Shown: positions 24,939-34,426, counted from the first letter of the stretch. The stretch: DNA of 37,996 nt from CAYWXV01 sp964462535 (GCA_964462535.1 CAYWXV010000027.1:1-37996); one strand, 5' to 3'. Notes: generated from the sequence alone by a model not told the origin. Program-made: numbers and translations.

Positions 24939-26260
24939 TATCCGCCTCGTTCGATACCCTTCGCCGATCAGTGCTGAAAAACAGCGGCTGGGCGATCTCC
25001 GTGCAGGGCGTCAATGCAATCGTTGCACTGGCGGAGACGGTATTGCTCGCCCGCTACCTGTCGCTTGACACATTCGGTGCACTGATTGTCCTTACATCGG
25101 CCGTCGATTTCGTCTTCGGACTTCTCGATTTCCGGACCGGCCAGGCCGTCATCAAGTTCGCGCCGGAACTGGGGTCCCAGGGAAAGCAGAGGGTTGCGGG
25201 TTTTCTGAGGATGATGCTGCTGATCGATTCGTCGATAGCAGGTGTTGGATTTGCGGGTATCGTCCTGTTCGGAAGCGGTATCGCGCACGTCGCTGACCTG
25301 TCGGCAGGGTTTCGAAATCTGATGATCGTTCTAGCGGTAGGTGGTGCGCTCAAGAGTCTCGTACGTAGTGCAGGGTCGTATCTGCGTGTCACTGGAGCAT
25401 TTGGCGCTGCATCCACACTGAGCATTGTCTCCGCAGTTGCCCGGATTGCAATTCTCACAGCGATACTGCTTTCAGGCCCGTCGCTCGCCTCGATTGCCTA
25501 CGGAATCGTTGCGTCCGACGCACTCTTCTTCGCCCTGATGGCAGTGGCTTCGTTCTTTGAGGCGCGTCGCAACGGACAGAATCCCTTTGCGGCCCGGCTG
25601 TCCGATGTTGGCGACGTGAGAAAGCGTGTCTGGAGCTTCCTCTTCTCGACGAACGTGGAGAGCACGGTAAAGACCGTTTCCGGCAAAGTCGACGTTCTTC
25701 TTCTCGCGATCATTGCGACACCTGCAGCCGTAGCGATTTACAAAGTGGCCACCCGTATCGCGGGCACCTTACTCCTCTTCAGCGACCCACTCTTGATGGC
25801 GGTCTATCCCGAGATGTCGCGAGCGGATGCGGAAGGGAAGATGGCCGAGATGCAGCGGCTCCTCCGCGGAATGACCCGGTGGCTCATCGCTGTAGGTGGT
25901 GTAGGCATCGGGATCTTCGCCCTCTTTGGACGGGATCTGCTGGAGTGGCTCGCTGGCGCCGACTATGCTGCCGCCCATCCGGCGGCGTTGATCATGACGA
26001 TCGGCACATCCCTTGCCATGATCTTCTTCTGGGCCCGTCCTCTTCTTCTTGTTCGTGGTCGATCCCGCGCTCTTGTGGGCGTCGTGTCGGTCGCTGCAGC
26101 CACACAATTCCTTCTCTTCGCTCTATTGGCTCCATCGCTCGGTCCGATCGGCGGTGCGATCGGATATGGCGCCTTCTTCGCGACGAGTGCGCTCGGATGC
26201 CTCTGGCTTCTACGCACCAATCAGGGTTCTGAGAACTACGAATTGGGAATGATGAACTAG
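24935..26260 (+). CDS. Wzx-type polysaccharide flippase (MOP superfamily)
   Basis: The 441-residue integral membrane protein has about 12-14 hydrophobic helices. It begins with the amphipathic LRRSVLKNSGWAISVQGVNAIVALAETVLLARYLSLDTFGALIV, whose ARYLSLDTFG motif is typical of the oligosaccharide flippase (polysaccharide_synt) family. It should move lipid-linked repeat units across the inner membrane. Two GTG starts are possible (24908, 24935); 24935 overlaps the previous stop as GTGA and is preferred. The last nine residues, ENYELGMMN, are the translation of a 7-bp tandem repeat that also contains the stop codon, so the natural C-terminus has been replaced or extended by repeat sequence. Confidence 0.92.
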   Translation: MISASFDTLRRSVLKNSGWAISVQGVNAIVALAETVLLARYLSLDTFGALIVLTSAVDFVFGLLDFRTGQAVIKFAPELGSQGKQRVAGFLRMMLLIDSSIAGVGFAGIVLFGSGIAHVADLSAGFRNLMIVLAVGGALKSLVRSAGSYLRVTGAFGAASTLSIVSAVARIAILTAILLSGPSLASIAYGIVASDALFFALMAVASFFEARRNGQNPFAARLSDVGDVRKRVWSFLFSTNVESTVKTVSGKVDVLLLAIIATPAAVAIYKVATRIAGTLLLFSDPLLMAVYPEMSRADAEGKMAEMQRLLRGMTRWLIAVGGVGIGIFALFGRDLLEWLAGADYAAAHPAALIMTIGTSLAMIFFWARPLLLVRGRSRALVGVVSVAAATQFLLFALLAPSLGPIGGAIGYGAFFATSALGCLWLLRTNQGSENYELGMMN

Positions 26261-26267
26261 GAAGTAC
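26233..26267. repeat. 7-bp tandem repeat that has entered the flippase C-terminus
   Basis: Five consecutive 7-mers all begin with GAA: GAACTAC, GAATTGG, GAATGAT, GAACTAG, GAAGTAC. The fourth unit supplies the TAG stop of the flippase gene (26258-26260) and the fifth lies beyond it. Units are diverged (best pairs differ at one or two positions), so this looks like a decayed array. Confidence 0.8.
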
Positions 26268-26430
26268 AGCGCAATTGGTGGATGCATTTCGAACGACGAT
26301 CACGGCAATCAGTACGTAAAGGAAACTACCTGGTAATGGAAAGAGATTGCCTCGTTCTCGTACCGTCGCTCGGCAATCGGGCGGCGGCGGGGGTCGGGAG
26401 TCGATCTTCCCAAACAGCCAAGGCTTGGAC

Positions 26431-28338
26431 ATGTGCGGAATAACAGGAGCATGGCATAGACGCGAGGCAATCGATCGATCGATCGTTGCTCGTATGCGTG
26501 ACGCGCTTCAACATCGGGGTCCCGACAGCGAAGGCCTCCATGTTGGTGACGAGGGGCGTCTCGCCCTTGCCTTCCGCCGCCTTTCGATCCTCGATCTCTC
26601 GTCGTCCGGCGATCAGCCCATGACCGACCGTTCGGGTAGATGGACTATCGTCTTCAATGGCGAGATCGTGAACTTCGAATCACTCCGGCGCGAGCTTGAG
26701 GCGGATGGGGTCACGTTCCGGAGCGGTGGAGATGCAGAGGTCCTACTGCAGAGCTACATACGATGGAACGAGGGCTGCCTCCATCGGCTGCGCGGGATGT
26801 TCGCCTTCTCGATCTGGGACAGTGTTGAGCGGAGGCTGTTCATCGCGCGCGATAACCTCGGCATCAAGCCACTCTATTACTACCACTCAGGCCCCTGGTT
26901 CCTCTTCGCATCGGAACTGAAGGGAATCATGGCCCATCCTTGCGTGCCGAGGGAGATCGACCCCGAGGCTCTCGACGACTATCTGACGTACGGCTACGTT
27001 CCCTTCGACCGGGCCATCATCCGCGGCGCACACAAGCTTCCGGCCGGTCACTGTATGACCGTCGACGATCTTGGTGTCTCTGTCCGGCGATGGTGGGAAC
27101 TCGAGTATCGGCCCGAATCGAGATCGGCCTCACAGACCGTTGACGAGCTTCGGGATCGGATTGCAGATGCCGTTGAGGCATGGAGCGTCAGCCATGTTCC
27201 CGTAGGAGTCTTTCTCAGCGGTGGCATCGACTCCAGCGCCGTCTGCGCCCTGGCTGCCCGCGATGGCAGACCTACTACGTTCTCCATTGGCTTCGACTAC
27301 GAGCAACGAAACGAACTCGGCTTTGCGCGAACCGTTGCTGACGGCGTAGGGTGTGATCACCACGAACGGATTGTGTCAGTGACCGACGCGGCCGACGCGC
27401 TCGACCTTCTCGCCGCCGTATACGACGAGCCCTTCTACGATACATCCGCAGTACCGACACTCCACCTCAGTCAATTCGCAGCGGAGCGCGTAAGCGTGGC
27501 GCTGGGTGGCGATGGGGGGGACGAAGTCTTCTTCGGATACAACTGGTATACCGACTACCTCTCTCTGTCCCGATCCGCAGGTAGGTTCGTTCCGGGTGCG
27601 ACGTCGATCCTTAGAGCCCTCCGGCGTCTACCGTTGGGGGGACGATTGGCTGGCGCCGATCGCTTCACAACGTCCGATGGGGCCGCCCGGTACTTCGGGT
27701 TGATCGGCTTCATGGACAGCGTCGAGAAACGACGCATTCTCCCCGGCCTCTCGGATGGCCGCCGCGGAGATAACCTCTGGCTCTACAGGCAGTTCCTCCG
27801 CGACGATGTCCCGCCCGCAACGGCGCTGAGAATGCTCGACATGCAGACGTACCTGGTGGACGATATCCTCACGAAGGTTGACCGTGCCAGCATGGCGTGG
27901 TCGCTCGAGGTTCGCCCGCCTCTGCTGGATATCCCACTGGTCGAGTATGTGATGACCATTCCCGATGAACAGATCTATGCCGGAGGGGAGAAGAAGCCGC
28001 TCTTCAAGAAGGCAATGGAAGGACTTCTTCCGGACTCAATCATCCATCGCTCGAAGAAGGGTTTCAGTGCACCTGTTCGAAGCTGGTTACGTGGCGATCT
28101 GGCATCTGTGGTGGTCGATCGGCTGTTGAAGGGTCGATTGGCCCAGGATGGCGTCATCGATCCCCGTGCGATCGAATCCATGATAGCGTCGGTGACCAGA
28201 AACCGTTGGGCCAAGCTCTGGCTACTCCTCATGCTGGAGGGATGGTACCGGCGGTGGATCCGGGGAGAGGAAAGAGTGACGGAGGATTGGGGGGACGGGG
28301 ACAGTGTCAGGCTGGCATCCGCCACTGCCAATTTCTGA
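26431..28338 (+). CDS. AsnB-type glutamine amidotransferase (asparagine synthetase-like), first copy
   Basis: The 635-residue protein has an N-terminal class II glutaminase domain with the catalytic Cys2 (MCGITGAW, Met removed), RRLSILDLS, FNGEIVNF and SGGDAEVLL. The C-terminal ATP-pyrophosphatase/synthetase domain has the P-loop SGGIDSS at 263-269, LGGDGGDEVFFGY, DDILTKVDRASMAWSLEVRPPLLD and KKGFSAPV. The start at 26431 is forced because Cys must be residue 2; 28 upstream codons in frame are not used. In polysaccharide loci such enzymes (WbpS-type, or exosortase-associated amidotransferases) are thought to amidate sugar acids or modify the glycan. True asparagine synthesis is the alternative. 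A 170-base gap precedes it; a glycosyltransferase follows after 119 bases. Confidence 0.92.
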   Translation: MCGITGAWHRREAIDRSIVARMRDALQHRGPDSEGLHVGDEGRLALAFRRLSILDLSSSGDQPMTDRSGRWTIVFNGEIVNFESLRRELEADGVTFRSGGDAEVLLQSYIRWNEGCLHRLRGMFAFSIWDSVERRLFIARDNLGIKPLYYYHSGPWFLFASELKGIMAHPCVPREIDPEALDDYLTYGYVPFDRAIIRGAHKLPAGHCMTVDDLGVSVRRWWELEYRPESRSASQTVDELRDRIADAVEAWSVSHVPVGVFLSGGIDSSAVCALAARDGRPTTFSIGFDYEQRNELGFARTVADGVGCDHHERIVSVTDAADALDLLAAVYDEPFYDTSAVPTLHLSQFAAERVSVALGGDGGDEVFFGYNWYTDYLSLSRSAGRFVPGATSILRALRRLPLGGRLAGADRFTTSDGAARYFGLIGFMDSVEKRRILPGLSDGRRGDNLWLYRQFLRDDVPPATALRMLDMQTYLVDDILTKVDRASMAWSLEVRPPLLDIPLVEYVMTIPDEQIYAGGEKKPLFKKAMEGLLPDSIIHRSKKGFSAPVRSWLRGDLASVVVDRLLKGRLAQDGVIDPRAIESMIASVTRNRWAKLWLLLMLEGWYRRWIRGEERVTEDWGDGDSVRLASATANF

Positions 28339-28457
28339 CGGAGTACGTGGAGAGGCCAGCACGCTCCAAGTCATCTTGGGTGTGCCATTGACTGAGCACC
28401 CCCGGATGTCAAACACGAAGAACCTAACGCCCGCCCCGGCGGAAACACAGAGTCGGC

Positions 28458-29705
28458 ATGCGCTTCATCTACTACTCACATCAGACGCTTCAAGTACCCC
28501 GCGTTGCGCGGCAGTGCATGGTGTCGCTGTGCGACGGCATCGCACAGTCGGGGGTCGTGACGGAGATCGTCTCGTTCCGCGCGCGCATGCATCCAAGCGA
28601 ACCTGTGCATCCCCCATTCAGGGAGCTCTACGGAGTCGAGGGACCGTTGCGCGAGACGTCGTACCGAATTCCGTTCGCGGTTGTTGACAGCGAATCGATC
28701 TACCTCCTGATCGCACGCCTGCTACTCTATGTGGCTCATCTCAGCTGGAGAATGATCAATCGGCGGGGGAGCGACTTGACGGTCGTCTCGGCGCGCAACT
28801 ACTCCGTCCTTTGTGCGCTGGCAATCCTCCGACCCCTGTTCGGGCGCCGCCTGGTGGTATTAGCCGACGTGCATGGATTGCCATCGACCCGCTTCCGGCG
28901 CTTTGTACATCGCCGCGTCGACGGCAATCTCTGTATCTCACGCGCCCTCGCCGACGATCTGGGACGGCAAGCATCCGTTTCGAGCGATCGACTCCGGGTT
29001 GCTCATAGTGGAGTCAAGCCGGCCCGTTTCAACGTCCCGATTGATCGTACCGAGGCACGCGAACGTCTGGGACTGGATCCGCACGAGCAGATCGTCTGCT
29101 ACACGGGGAAGGTCTACTATCGCTACGAGGAGATCTCGTATCTGGTCGAGGTGGCCGCGACGCTTCCAAAGGGTGTGCGAATGCTCGTCGTCGGCGGTCG
29201 ACCGGACCATGTCGGAAAATGGAAGGAAGAGTGTGAGGAGTGGGGGGCCGGTCAGATCACGTTCATCTCGTTTGTCTCTCCATCGGAGATTCCACTCTAC
29301 ATGCGAGCGGCCGACGTCCTGGTCCTGTATTACTCCCCAAGTCCGCTCAACCACTATCGCTCACCCGGAAAACTCTTCGAGTATCTGGCATCTGGGACCC
29401 CTCTGGTCGCCTGTCGCACACGGTCGATCAGCGAGGTCGTGATTGATGGCCAGAATGGAGTTCTCGTCGAGCCATACAGGGCCGACCGACTCCGCGAGGC
29501 CATCTACGAAGTCCTGGGGAACCGCCCCCTGCTTCAACGACTGGCGGAGGGGGGACAGGAGACGGCTCTGGACTACACTTGGCGTCATCGCGGAGCGGCA
29601 TTCATCCATGCCGCGTGTGACGTGGCGATGCGTCGCGGCCTGGCTGTGCGTCGACCAACGATCCGGTTCCAGGAAGAGTACACCGAAACGTTCGAGGTCT
29701 CATGA
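28458..29705 (+). CDS. GT4-like glycosyltransferase
   Basis: The 415-residue predicted GT-B fold transferase starts MRFIYYSHQTLQVPRVARQC. The C-terminal domain begins around residue 210 with HEQIVCYTGKVYYRYEEISYLVE. It contains the donor-site region YYSPSPLNHYRSPGKLFEYLASGTPLVAC, in which the acidic residue of FEYLASG contacts the nucleotide sugar. The N-terminal acceptor domain has VVSARNYSVLCALAILRPLFGRRLVVLADVHG. Sugar and linkage cannot be predicted. The gene overlaps the next glycosyltransferase by 4 bases (ATGA), so the two are translationally coupled. It has only a weak ribosome site. Confidence 0.87.
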   Translation: MRFIYYSHQTLQVPRVARQCMVSLCDGIAQSGVVTEIVSFRARMHPSEPVHPPFRELYGVEGPLRETSYRIPFAVVDSESIYLLIARLLLYVAHLSWRMINRRGSDLTVVSARNYSVLCALAILRPLFGRRLVVLADVHGLPSTRFRRFVHRRVDGNLCISRALADDLGRQASVSSDRLRVAHSGVKPARFNVPIDRTEARERLGLDPHEQIVCYTGKVYYRYEEISYLVEVAATLPKGVRMLVVGGRPDHVGKWKEECEEWGAGQITFISFVSPSEIPLYMRAADVLVLYYSPSPLNHYRSPGKLFEYLASGTPLVACRTRSISEVVIDGQNGVLVEPYRADRLREAIYEVLGNRPLLQRLAEGGQETALDYTWRHRGAAFIHAACDVAMRRGLAVRRPTIRFQEEYTETFEVS

Positions 29706-30808
29706 AAATCGCACACGTGATCTGGGAGATGGGTATAGGCGGGGCAGAGCGCGCTCTCTATCAATTAGTGCGAGAGCAGCGAGCGCACGGCATTGACGCT
29801 GACGTTATCGTCGGGAAGGATGGCGGGTATTACAACGAGATGACACGGTCGATGGGAGCATGCGTCCATTCGCTTGATCAGAATCGGGCCATGGATCTGA
29901 GCGTCGCCCCTCGCTTCCGGGCCATCCTGCGCGACTACGATGCCATCCACTTTCACAGTGCCGAGGTCGGCCTGTTCCATCTATCGACGAGCGTGTCAGG
30001 GTTGCGGAGGTACTACACGCATAGAAGTGGCGTGTTCGATTACGGGCTTCAACAACGGATCCGTTACTCGATCGCCGGCTTCCAGATCAGGCACCATTTC
30101 CACGGCGTCTCCGGCAACACCGACCAGGCATGCGTCGCAGCGGCCCGCTTGTTCGGCATTGAACGGACGCGCATTCCCACGACGTACAACGGAATCGATT
30201 TCTCAATGCTTGAACCGGTGCGTCCGCGCACCGACGTTCTGCGCGAGATCGGCGGTGAGAAGCAGGGGAGGGTCGTCGTTGGCACGAGCGCAAAGCTTCG
30301 CCCCTGGAAGCGCATTCATCTGCTTATCGAAGGTTTCGCACACGCCGAAAACCAGAACCTCGAACTCTGCATCGTTGGCGACGGCCCGCTTCGGCCGGAG
30401 CTGACTGCTCAGGCCGAATCTCTGGGCGTAGCCGACCGCGTTCATTTCGTCGGTCTGAAGGAACATGTCGGAGACTACCTGCAGATCATGGACATCTTCG
30501 TTCTCCCATCGGGAAAAGAAGAATCATTCGGCAACTCGGTGGTTGAGGCGATGGGGATGGGAATCACGTCACTGGTCTTCAGTGACGGAGGCGGGATGGT
30601 CGAGCACATCGATCACGGCGTCACGGGTTTTGTTGTCGACGACGTGCAACACCTGGGGCGTGTTCTTCACGACATATGCGATAAGCCCGAACTACGGAAT
30701 GAGATCGGTGGGCGGGCACGCGCGAAAATGAGATCGAAGTACTCTCTCGATGGAGTCGTTCAGCGCTATGAGCGACTCTACGGCGAGGAAATAAAGGTCG
30801 CAGCCTAG
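29702..30808 (+). CDS. GT4-family glycosyltransferase
   Basis: The 368-residue GT-B transferase opens with MKIAHVIWEMGIGGAERALYQLV, the classic GGAE glycine loop of GT4. The HRSGVFDYGL and HFHGVSGNTDQACV segments follow in the acceptor domain. The donor domain starts near 195 with VVVGTSAKLRPWKRIHLLIEGF and has the E-x7-E motif EESFGNSVVEAMGMG and GGGMVEHIDHGVTGFVV. It is cytoplasmic or peripheral and should transfer an activated sugar to the lipid-linked repeat unit. It shares a 4-base overlap with the previous glycosyltransferase and has GAGGT just upstream of its start. A 117-base gap separates it from the second amidotransferase. Confidence 0.93.
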   Translation: MKIAHVIWEMGIGGAERALYQLVREQRAHGIDADVIVGKDGGYYNEMTRSMGACVHSLDQNRAMDLSVAPRFRAILRDYDAIHFHSAEVGLFHLSTSVSGLRRYYTHRSGVFDYGLQQRIRYSIAGFQIRHHFHGVSGNTDQACVAAARLFGIERTRIPTTYNGIDFSMLEPVRPRTDVLREIGGEKQGRVVVGTSAKLRPWKRIHLLIEGFAHAENQNLELCIVGDGPLRPELTAQAESLGVADRVHFVGLKEHVGDYLQIMDIFVLPSGKEESFGNSVVEAMGMGITSLVFSDGGGMVEHIDHGVTGFVVDDVQHLGRVLHDICDKPELRNEIGGRARAKMRSKYSLDGVVQRYERLYGEEIKVAA

Positions 30809-30925
30809 CGCGAATGGGAGGGGTGGGCGTATTGCCTCCCTGCCTGAAGGCCGGTCCAGGAGCCACAGGGCCTTCCAACAGCCAACGAGCATCCGATTAC
30901 GACGGTCAGCAAACCTCCAACTCCC

Positions 30926-32827
30926 ATGTGCGGCATCATAGGTGCTATCAACCTTGGCGGCGATCGACTTCACTATTCGGAGTCCGACGTCTTGCGCGCG
31001 CTCCGGCGGATGGAGCATCGCGGGCCCGACGATGGGGGAGTGTGGTGGGGTCACGATCGGTCAGTCGTGCTGGGGCATCGCCGACTCTCGATCCTCGATC
31101 TGTCGGCTGCCGGGCATCAGCCCATGGCGATTGGCGACCCCGAGGTTGTAATCTCCTATAACGGAGAGGTCTACAACTTTCTGGAGCTTCGTCGGGATCT
31201 TGAATCGGCCGGCCATCGCTTTCTTTCATCGACCGATACGGAGGTGATTCTCGCGGGGTACCTGGAGTATGGTCCGGCGGTAATCGACCGTTTGAGGGGG
31301 ATGTTCGCTATGGCAGTGTGGGACGGTCGTCGTCGCGAACTCCTGCTGGCGAGGGATCGGCTTGGCATCAAGCCACTCTACACAACGCGGGTTGGGAACG
31401 TGCTTGCGTTCGCATCGGAAATCGGTCCCCTCCTGGAGCTCCCGGGAACGCCTCGCGAGTTGAATGTGGACGGCATGCGGGAGTACCTCACGTTTGGCAA
31501 GGTATACGCTCCCGCCACGATGTTCAGTGGTATCGAGAAGTTCCCCGCGGCACACTGGGGCCTCTACCCGGAGGGTCGCTCGAGCACGCGGTGCCGGTAT
31601 TGGACGCCGTACGATGAGTCTCACCACTTCCAGACGCGCGGGGAGGACGACGCTGCAGATCATCTCCGAGGGCTGCTGGACGAGTCGGTGCGGCTCCGCA
31701 CAATCAGCGATGTGCCGGTAGGTGTATTCCTGAGCGGTGGTGTGGACTCGACCGCAAATCTCGCCCTCATGACAGGGGCCCTGGGACGTGGTGTTAACAC
31801 GTTTACCGCAGGCTTCCAGGGGGAGGATGATTTCGACGAGCGGGGAGTTGCCCGACGTGCGGCAGCTCATTACGGCGCTCATCATCAGGAGGTGGAGATC
31901 ACACGCGACGATCTGGTCGGGGCCCTTCCACTCATCACCTCCCATCTCGACGAACCGGTCAGCGATCCGACGGTAATTCCCCTCTACTTCCTCTCGCGCC
32001 TCGCGCGTCAGAGTGGTGTTCCCGTCATCCTCAACGGAGATGGGGGCGACGAACTCTTTTGTGGGTACCGCAAGCACCTCCGATTTCTCCGCATCGCACC
32101 CTGGTGGCGCGCGCTACGATCGTTACCCGGCTGGTCGCGTTCGTTGATCGCCTGGACCGGCCGAGGCGTCGGATTGAACGGCGTTGCTGCCGACCTGCTC
32201 GAACGGGCTGCTGCGGGCGTGGAGATGTACGTCGGAGCGACCGGTCCATTGAAGGGAACGGACGCGCTCCGTTCGGTCATCGGAAGTGAAGGAGCCGACT
32301 CGCTCTACGCCGCTGTCCGCCGTGGTTGGAGCGACTTCGCAAGCGAACGGAGGAGCGACGACTACGCCGAGTGGCTCACCTACTGGGGAATTCGTTCCGA
32401 GGTAGAGCACGTGTTCCTCTATCGTGCAGACAGGATGGGAATGGCTCACGCGGTCGAGATTCGCGTCCCCTTCCTTGATCATCACGTGGTGGAGTTCGCG
32501 CAGCACATGCCACAGGCACTGAAGTACCGAAACGGTGAGACAAAGTGGATTCTGAAGCGATCGATGGAGCCGATCGTGCCAGACGAATTCCTCTACCGGA
32601 AGAAGCAAGGCTTCTGTGTCCCTCTACGTCGCTGGGGTGGGGATGTCATGACGCAGACGACTGCCGACGTCCTTCCGATGATTGGCCGCGACTGGGGTGT
32701 GTTTGATGATGACTTCGTCGAAAGCGCGCTGGACCTGATCAGGCGCACGGGTGACACCGATAACGGTGGAGCTCTCTCCTGGATGCTCTACAACCTCTCG
32801 GTCTGGTATCAGACCTGGTTCCGGTAA
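30926..32827 (+). CDS. AsnB-type glutamine amidotransferase (asparagine synthetase-like), second copy
   Basis: The 633-residue protein has the same architecture as the copy at 26431: MCGIIGAINLGG with Cys2, RRLSILDLSAAG, YNGEVYNF and SSTDTEVIL in the glutaminase domain. The synthetase domain has SGGVDST (270-276), NGDGGDELFCGYRKHL, YRADRMGMAHAVEIRVPFLDHH and KKQGFCVPLRRWGG. All residues needed for glutamine hydrolysis and adenylation appear intact. It differs from the first copy throughout, so this is not a recent tandem duplication. Lying between a glycosyltransferase and the Wzy-type polymerase, it is more likely a glycan-modifying amidotransferase than a housekeeping asparagine synthetase. 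The polymerase starts 7 bases after its stop. Confidence 0.93.
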   Translation: MCGIIGAINLGGDRLHYSESDVLRALRRMEHRGPDDGGVWWGHDRSVVLGHRRLSILDLSAAGHQPMAIGDPEVVISYNGEVYNFLELRRDLESAGHRFLSSTDTEVILAGYLEYGPAVIDRLRGMFAMAVWDGRRRELLLARDRLGIKPLYTTRVGNVLAFASEIGPLLELPGTPRELNVDGMREYLTFGKVYAPATMFSGIEKFPAAHWGLYPEGRSSTRCRYWTPYDESHHFQTRGEDDAADHLRGLLDESVRLRTISDVPVGVFLSGGVDSTANLALMTGALGRGVNTFTAGFQGEDDFDERGVARRAAAHYGAHHQEVEITRDDLVGALPLITSHLDEPVSDPTVIPLYFLSRLARQSGVPVILNGDGGDELFCGYRKHLRFLRIAPWWRALRSLPGWSRSLIAWTGRGVGLNGVAADLLERAAAGVEMYVGATGPLKGTDALRSVIGSEGADSLYAAVRRGWSDFASERRSDDYAEWLTYWGIRSEVEHVFLYRADRMGMAHAVEIRVPFLDHHVVEFAQHMPQALKYRNGETKWILKRSMEPIVPDEFLYRKKQGFCVPLRRWGGDVMTQTTADVLPMIGRDWGVFDDDFVESALDLIRRTGDTDNGGALSWMLYNLSVWYQTWFR

Positions 32828-32834
32828 CTCCCTC

Positions 32835-34289
32835 ATGAACAAGTTCGTTCTCGGTTTCGTCTTCCTGATCCTCACGTCACGGTTCTTCACCGAGACGATC
32901 GCCGTCGCACCCAAGGGGATTGATCTGCTGGACGTTGCGATAATTCCTCTGCTCTGCTCTCTGGCTTTGGTAAAGGACTATTCGCGCGGGATCGACCGGG
33001 TACTCCACAAGCGGCTACTCTATCTGGTCGTTGCGTTCGTTGCTCTCTCGATTCTGTCTTCACTGGTCAATCACTCACGCACCGGATTTGGACCCCTCCT
33101 CCTCTTCGTTTTCGGAATGCTCGAGGGACCACTGTTGTTTCTCTGTTTGAACCGGCTGATCCGGGACAAGAACCTCTTCGGAGAGCAGACTGCCAGATTC
33201 ATCAATCTCCTCCTGATCGCCGAGATGGCCGTCGTGTTGTTGATCAGCTATCCACGAACAATCGCAACTGGAAATCCCGATCTGATGTCGGGGACGTTCG
33301 GGAACAATTCCTATCAGTTCACTGCCCTGCTGATAATCATCGGCGGCTATTTCGTGGGGAAACAGTACGCACGGCCACGCGCCCTTTACATCGCGCTCGG
33401 CATTCAGTTCTTCGTCATCATGACGTTTCTGCTCCTTCAATACCGAACCGCCGTACCGGGTTTCTTCCTGGCGTACGCCATACTGGTGGGGATACTGTAT
33501 GGCAAGAGGTTCATACGCCTCGCCGCAATCGTCACGCCAATTGTGTTGATCACGTACTTCGGCTTCAGCAGGATCGCAACGTCCAATCTCGATCTCAAGT
33601 ACGAAGATCTCATCGTTCTCTCGGAGGACCTTGGGCTTCTGACGGAGTACGGAAAGTTCCTCTCGTACTCGAACACGCTTGACATGTATAGCGATCATCC
33701 ACTGACACTCCTGTTCGGCACCGGACCGGGGACCTATGTCAGTCGCGCGAACTATACGTTCACTGTCGAGATCGCCGCGTCGCAAGGGAAGGGGGTTGGG
33801 GGAATCATCACCTCGATCTTCGGTGACAAGAACTATTTCACCGACGTTCACATGCAGTACATCAACCCTTTGTACAACCTGGAGACGCTCTTCGGGAGCA
33901 TGCAGATCAACAATCCGAATTCGAGCATTCTTGCGGCAGCAGGAGAGCTCGGTCTCCCGGGGCTCTTCGTACTCGGCGCCATCTATGTAGTAGCGCTACG
34001 ACGGAGCCTGCGATTCCTTAAGTACGCGCGGCGCGAGCGCGATCCGCTCCTGCTTCCGCTCGCCTCCGCGCTGGTGATCGGGATGATCTACCTGATCCTG
34101 ATCTCGCCACTCGACAACTACATGGAAATAGCGCGCGTCACGATTCCCAATTGGCTGCTGTTCTGGACCGTGAGCACGCTGGTGCGACGACATCAGGAAC
34201 AGAAGTACCGAGAGCAGCTGATCGAAGCCGGCTACATTCTCCCTGTTCGCCCAACGCATGCAGGTATTCGAGATGCGATGCCAGCGTAG
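32835..34289 (+). CDS. Wzy-type O-antigen/capsule polymerase (O-antigen ligase-like membrane protein)
   Basis: The 484-residue membrane protein has about 11-13 hydrophobic helices. A large periplasmic loop after LLFGTGPGTYVSRANYTF runs to the helix AAAGELGLPGLFVLGAIYVVAL. This layout, helices followed by a long loop with a GxGPG-type turn and then the AGELGLPG helix, is typical of the Wzy/WaaL superfamily. Wzy polymerases and O-antigen ligases cannot be separated by sequence alone. The flippase and glycosyltransferases nearby favour Wzy. The open frame extends back into the amidotransferase gene, but Met at 32835 (MNKFVLGFVFLILTSRFF) begins the first membrane helix. Confidence 0.88.
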   Translation: MNKFVLGFVFLILTSRFFTETIAVAPKGIDLLDVAIIPLLCSLALVKDYSRGIDRVLHKRLLYLVVAFVALSILSSLVNHSRTGFGPLLLFVFGMLEGPLLFLCLNRLIRDKNLFGEQTARFINLLLIAEMAVVLLISYPRTIATGNPDLMSGTFGNNSYQFTALLIIIGGYFVGKQYARPRALYIALGIQFFVIMTFLLLQYRTAVPGFFLAYAILVGILYGKRFIRLAAIVTPIVLITYFGFSRIATSNLDLKYEDLIVLSEDLGLLTEYGKFLSYSNTLDMYSDHPLTLLFGTGPGTYVSRANYTFTVEIAASQGKGVGGIITSIFGDKNYFTDVHMQYINPLYNLETLFGSMQINNPNSSILAAAGELGLPGLFVLGAIYVVALRRSLRFLKYARRERDPLLLPLASALVIGMIYLILISPLDNYMEIARVTIPNWLLFWTVSTLVRRHQEQKYREQLIEAGYILPVRPTHAGIRDAMPA

Positions 34290-34405
34290 TCAGCGATGAC
34301 GATCAAGACGCTACTCGTGAAGCGCGATGACAATGGATTGAAGAGTGACTCTTACCTCGCGGTAGGTGGTGTGGATCGCAAGTGACGGGGAGTGGGTACA
34401 TCCCA
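34290..34405. other. Gap after the wzy-type gene with two small hairpins
   Basis: Two adjacent small hairpins are visible: AAGAG-TGA-CTCTT (34341-34353) and ACCT-6-AGGT (34354-34367). Neither is followed by a T-run, so they are not clear terminators. A 7-bp repeat follows. Confidence 0.45.
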
Positions 34406-34426
34406 ATCAGATATCAGTAACCAGTA
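34406..34426. repeat. Short 7-bp tandem repeat before a glycosyltransferase start
   Basis: Three successive 7-mers, ATCAGAT, ATCAGTA and ACCAGTA, differ from one another at one to three positions. They end 8 bases before the preferred GTG start of the next gene (34435), the same arrangement as at ileS. The array is short and partly diverged. Confidence 0.65.

Noticed and set aside
28304..28687. Open frame in the gap between the first amidotransferase and the glycosyltransferase
   Set aside because: It overlaps both neighbours, and its translation lacks any domain; the glycosyltransferase in another frame is clearly real.
26431..32827. The two AsnB genes as a recent tandem duplication
   Set aside because: The proteins differ across their whole length and are separated by two glycosyltransferase genes; only family motifs are shared.
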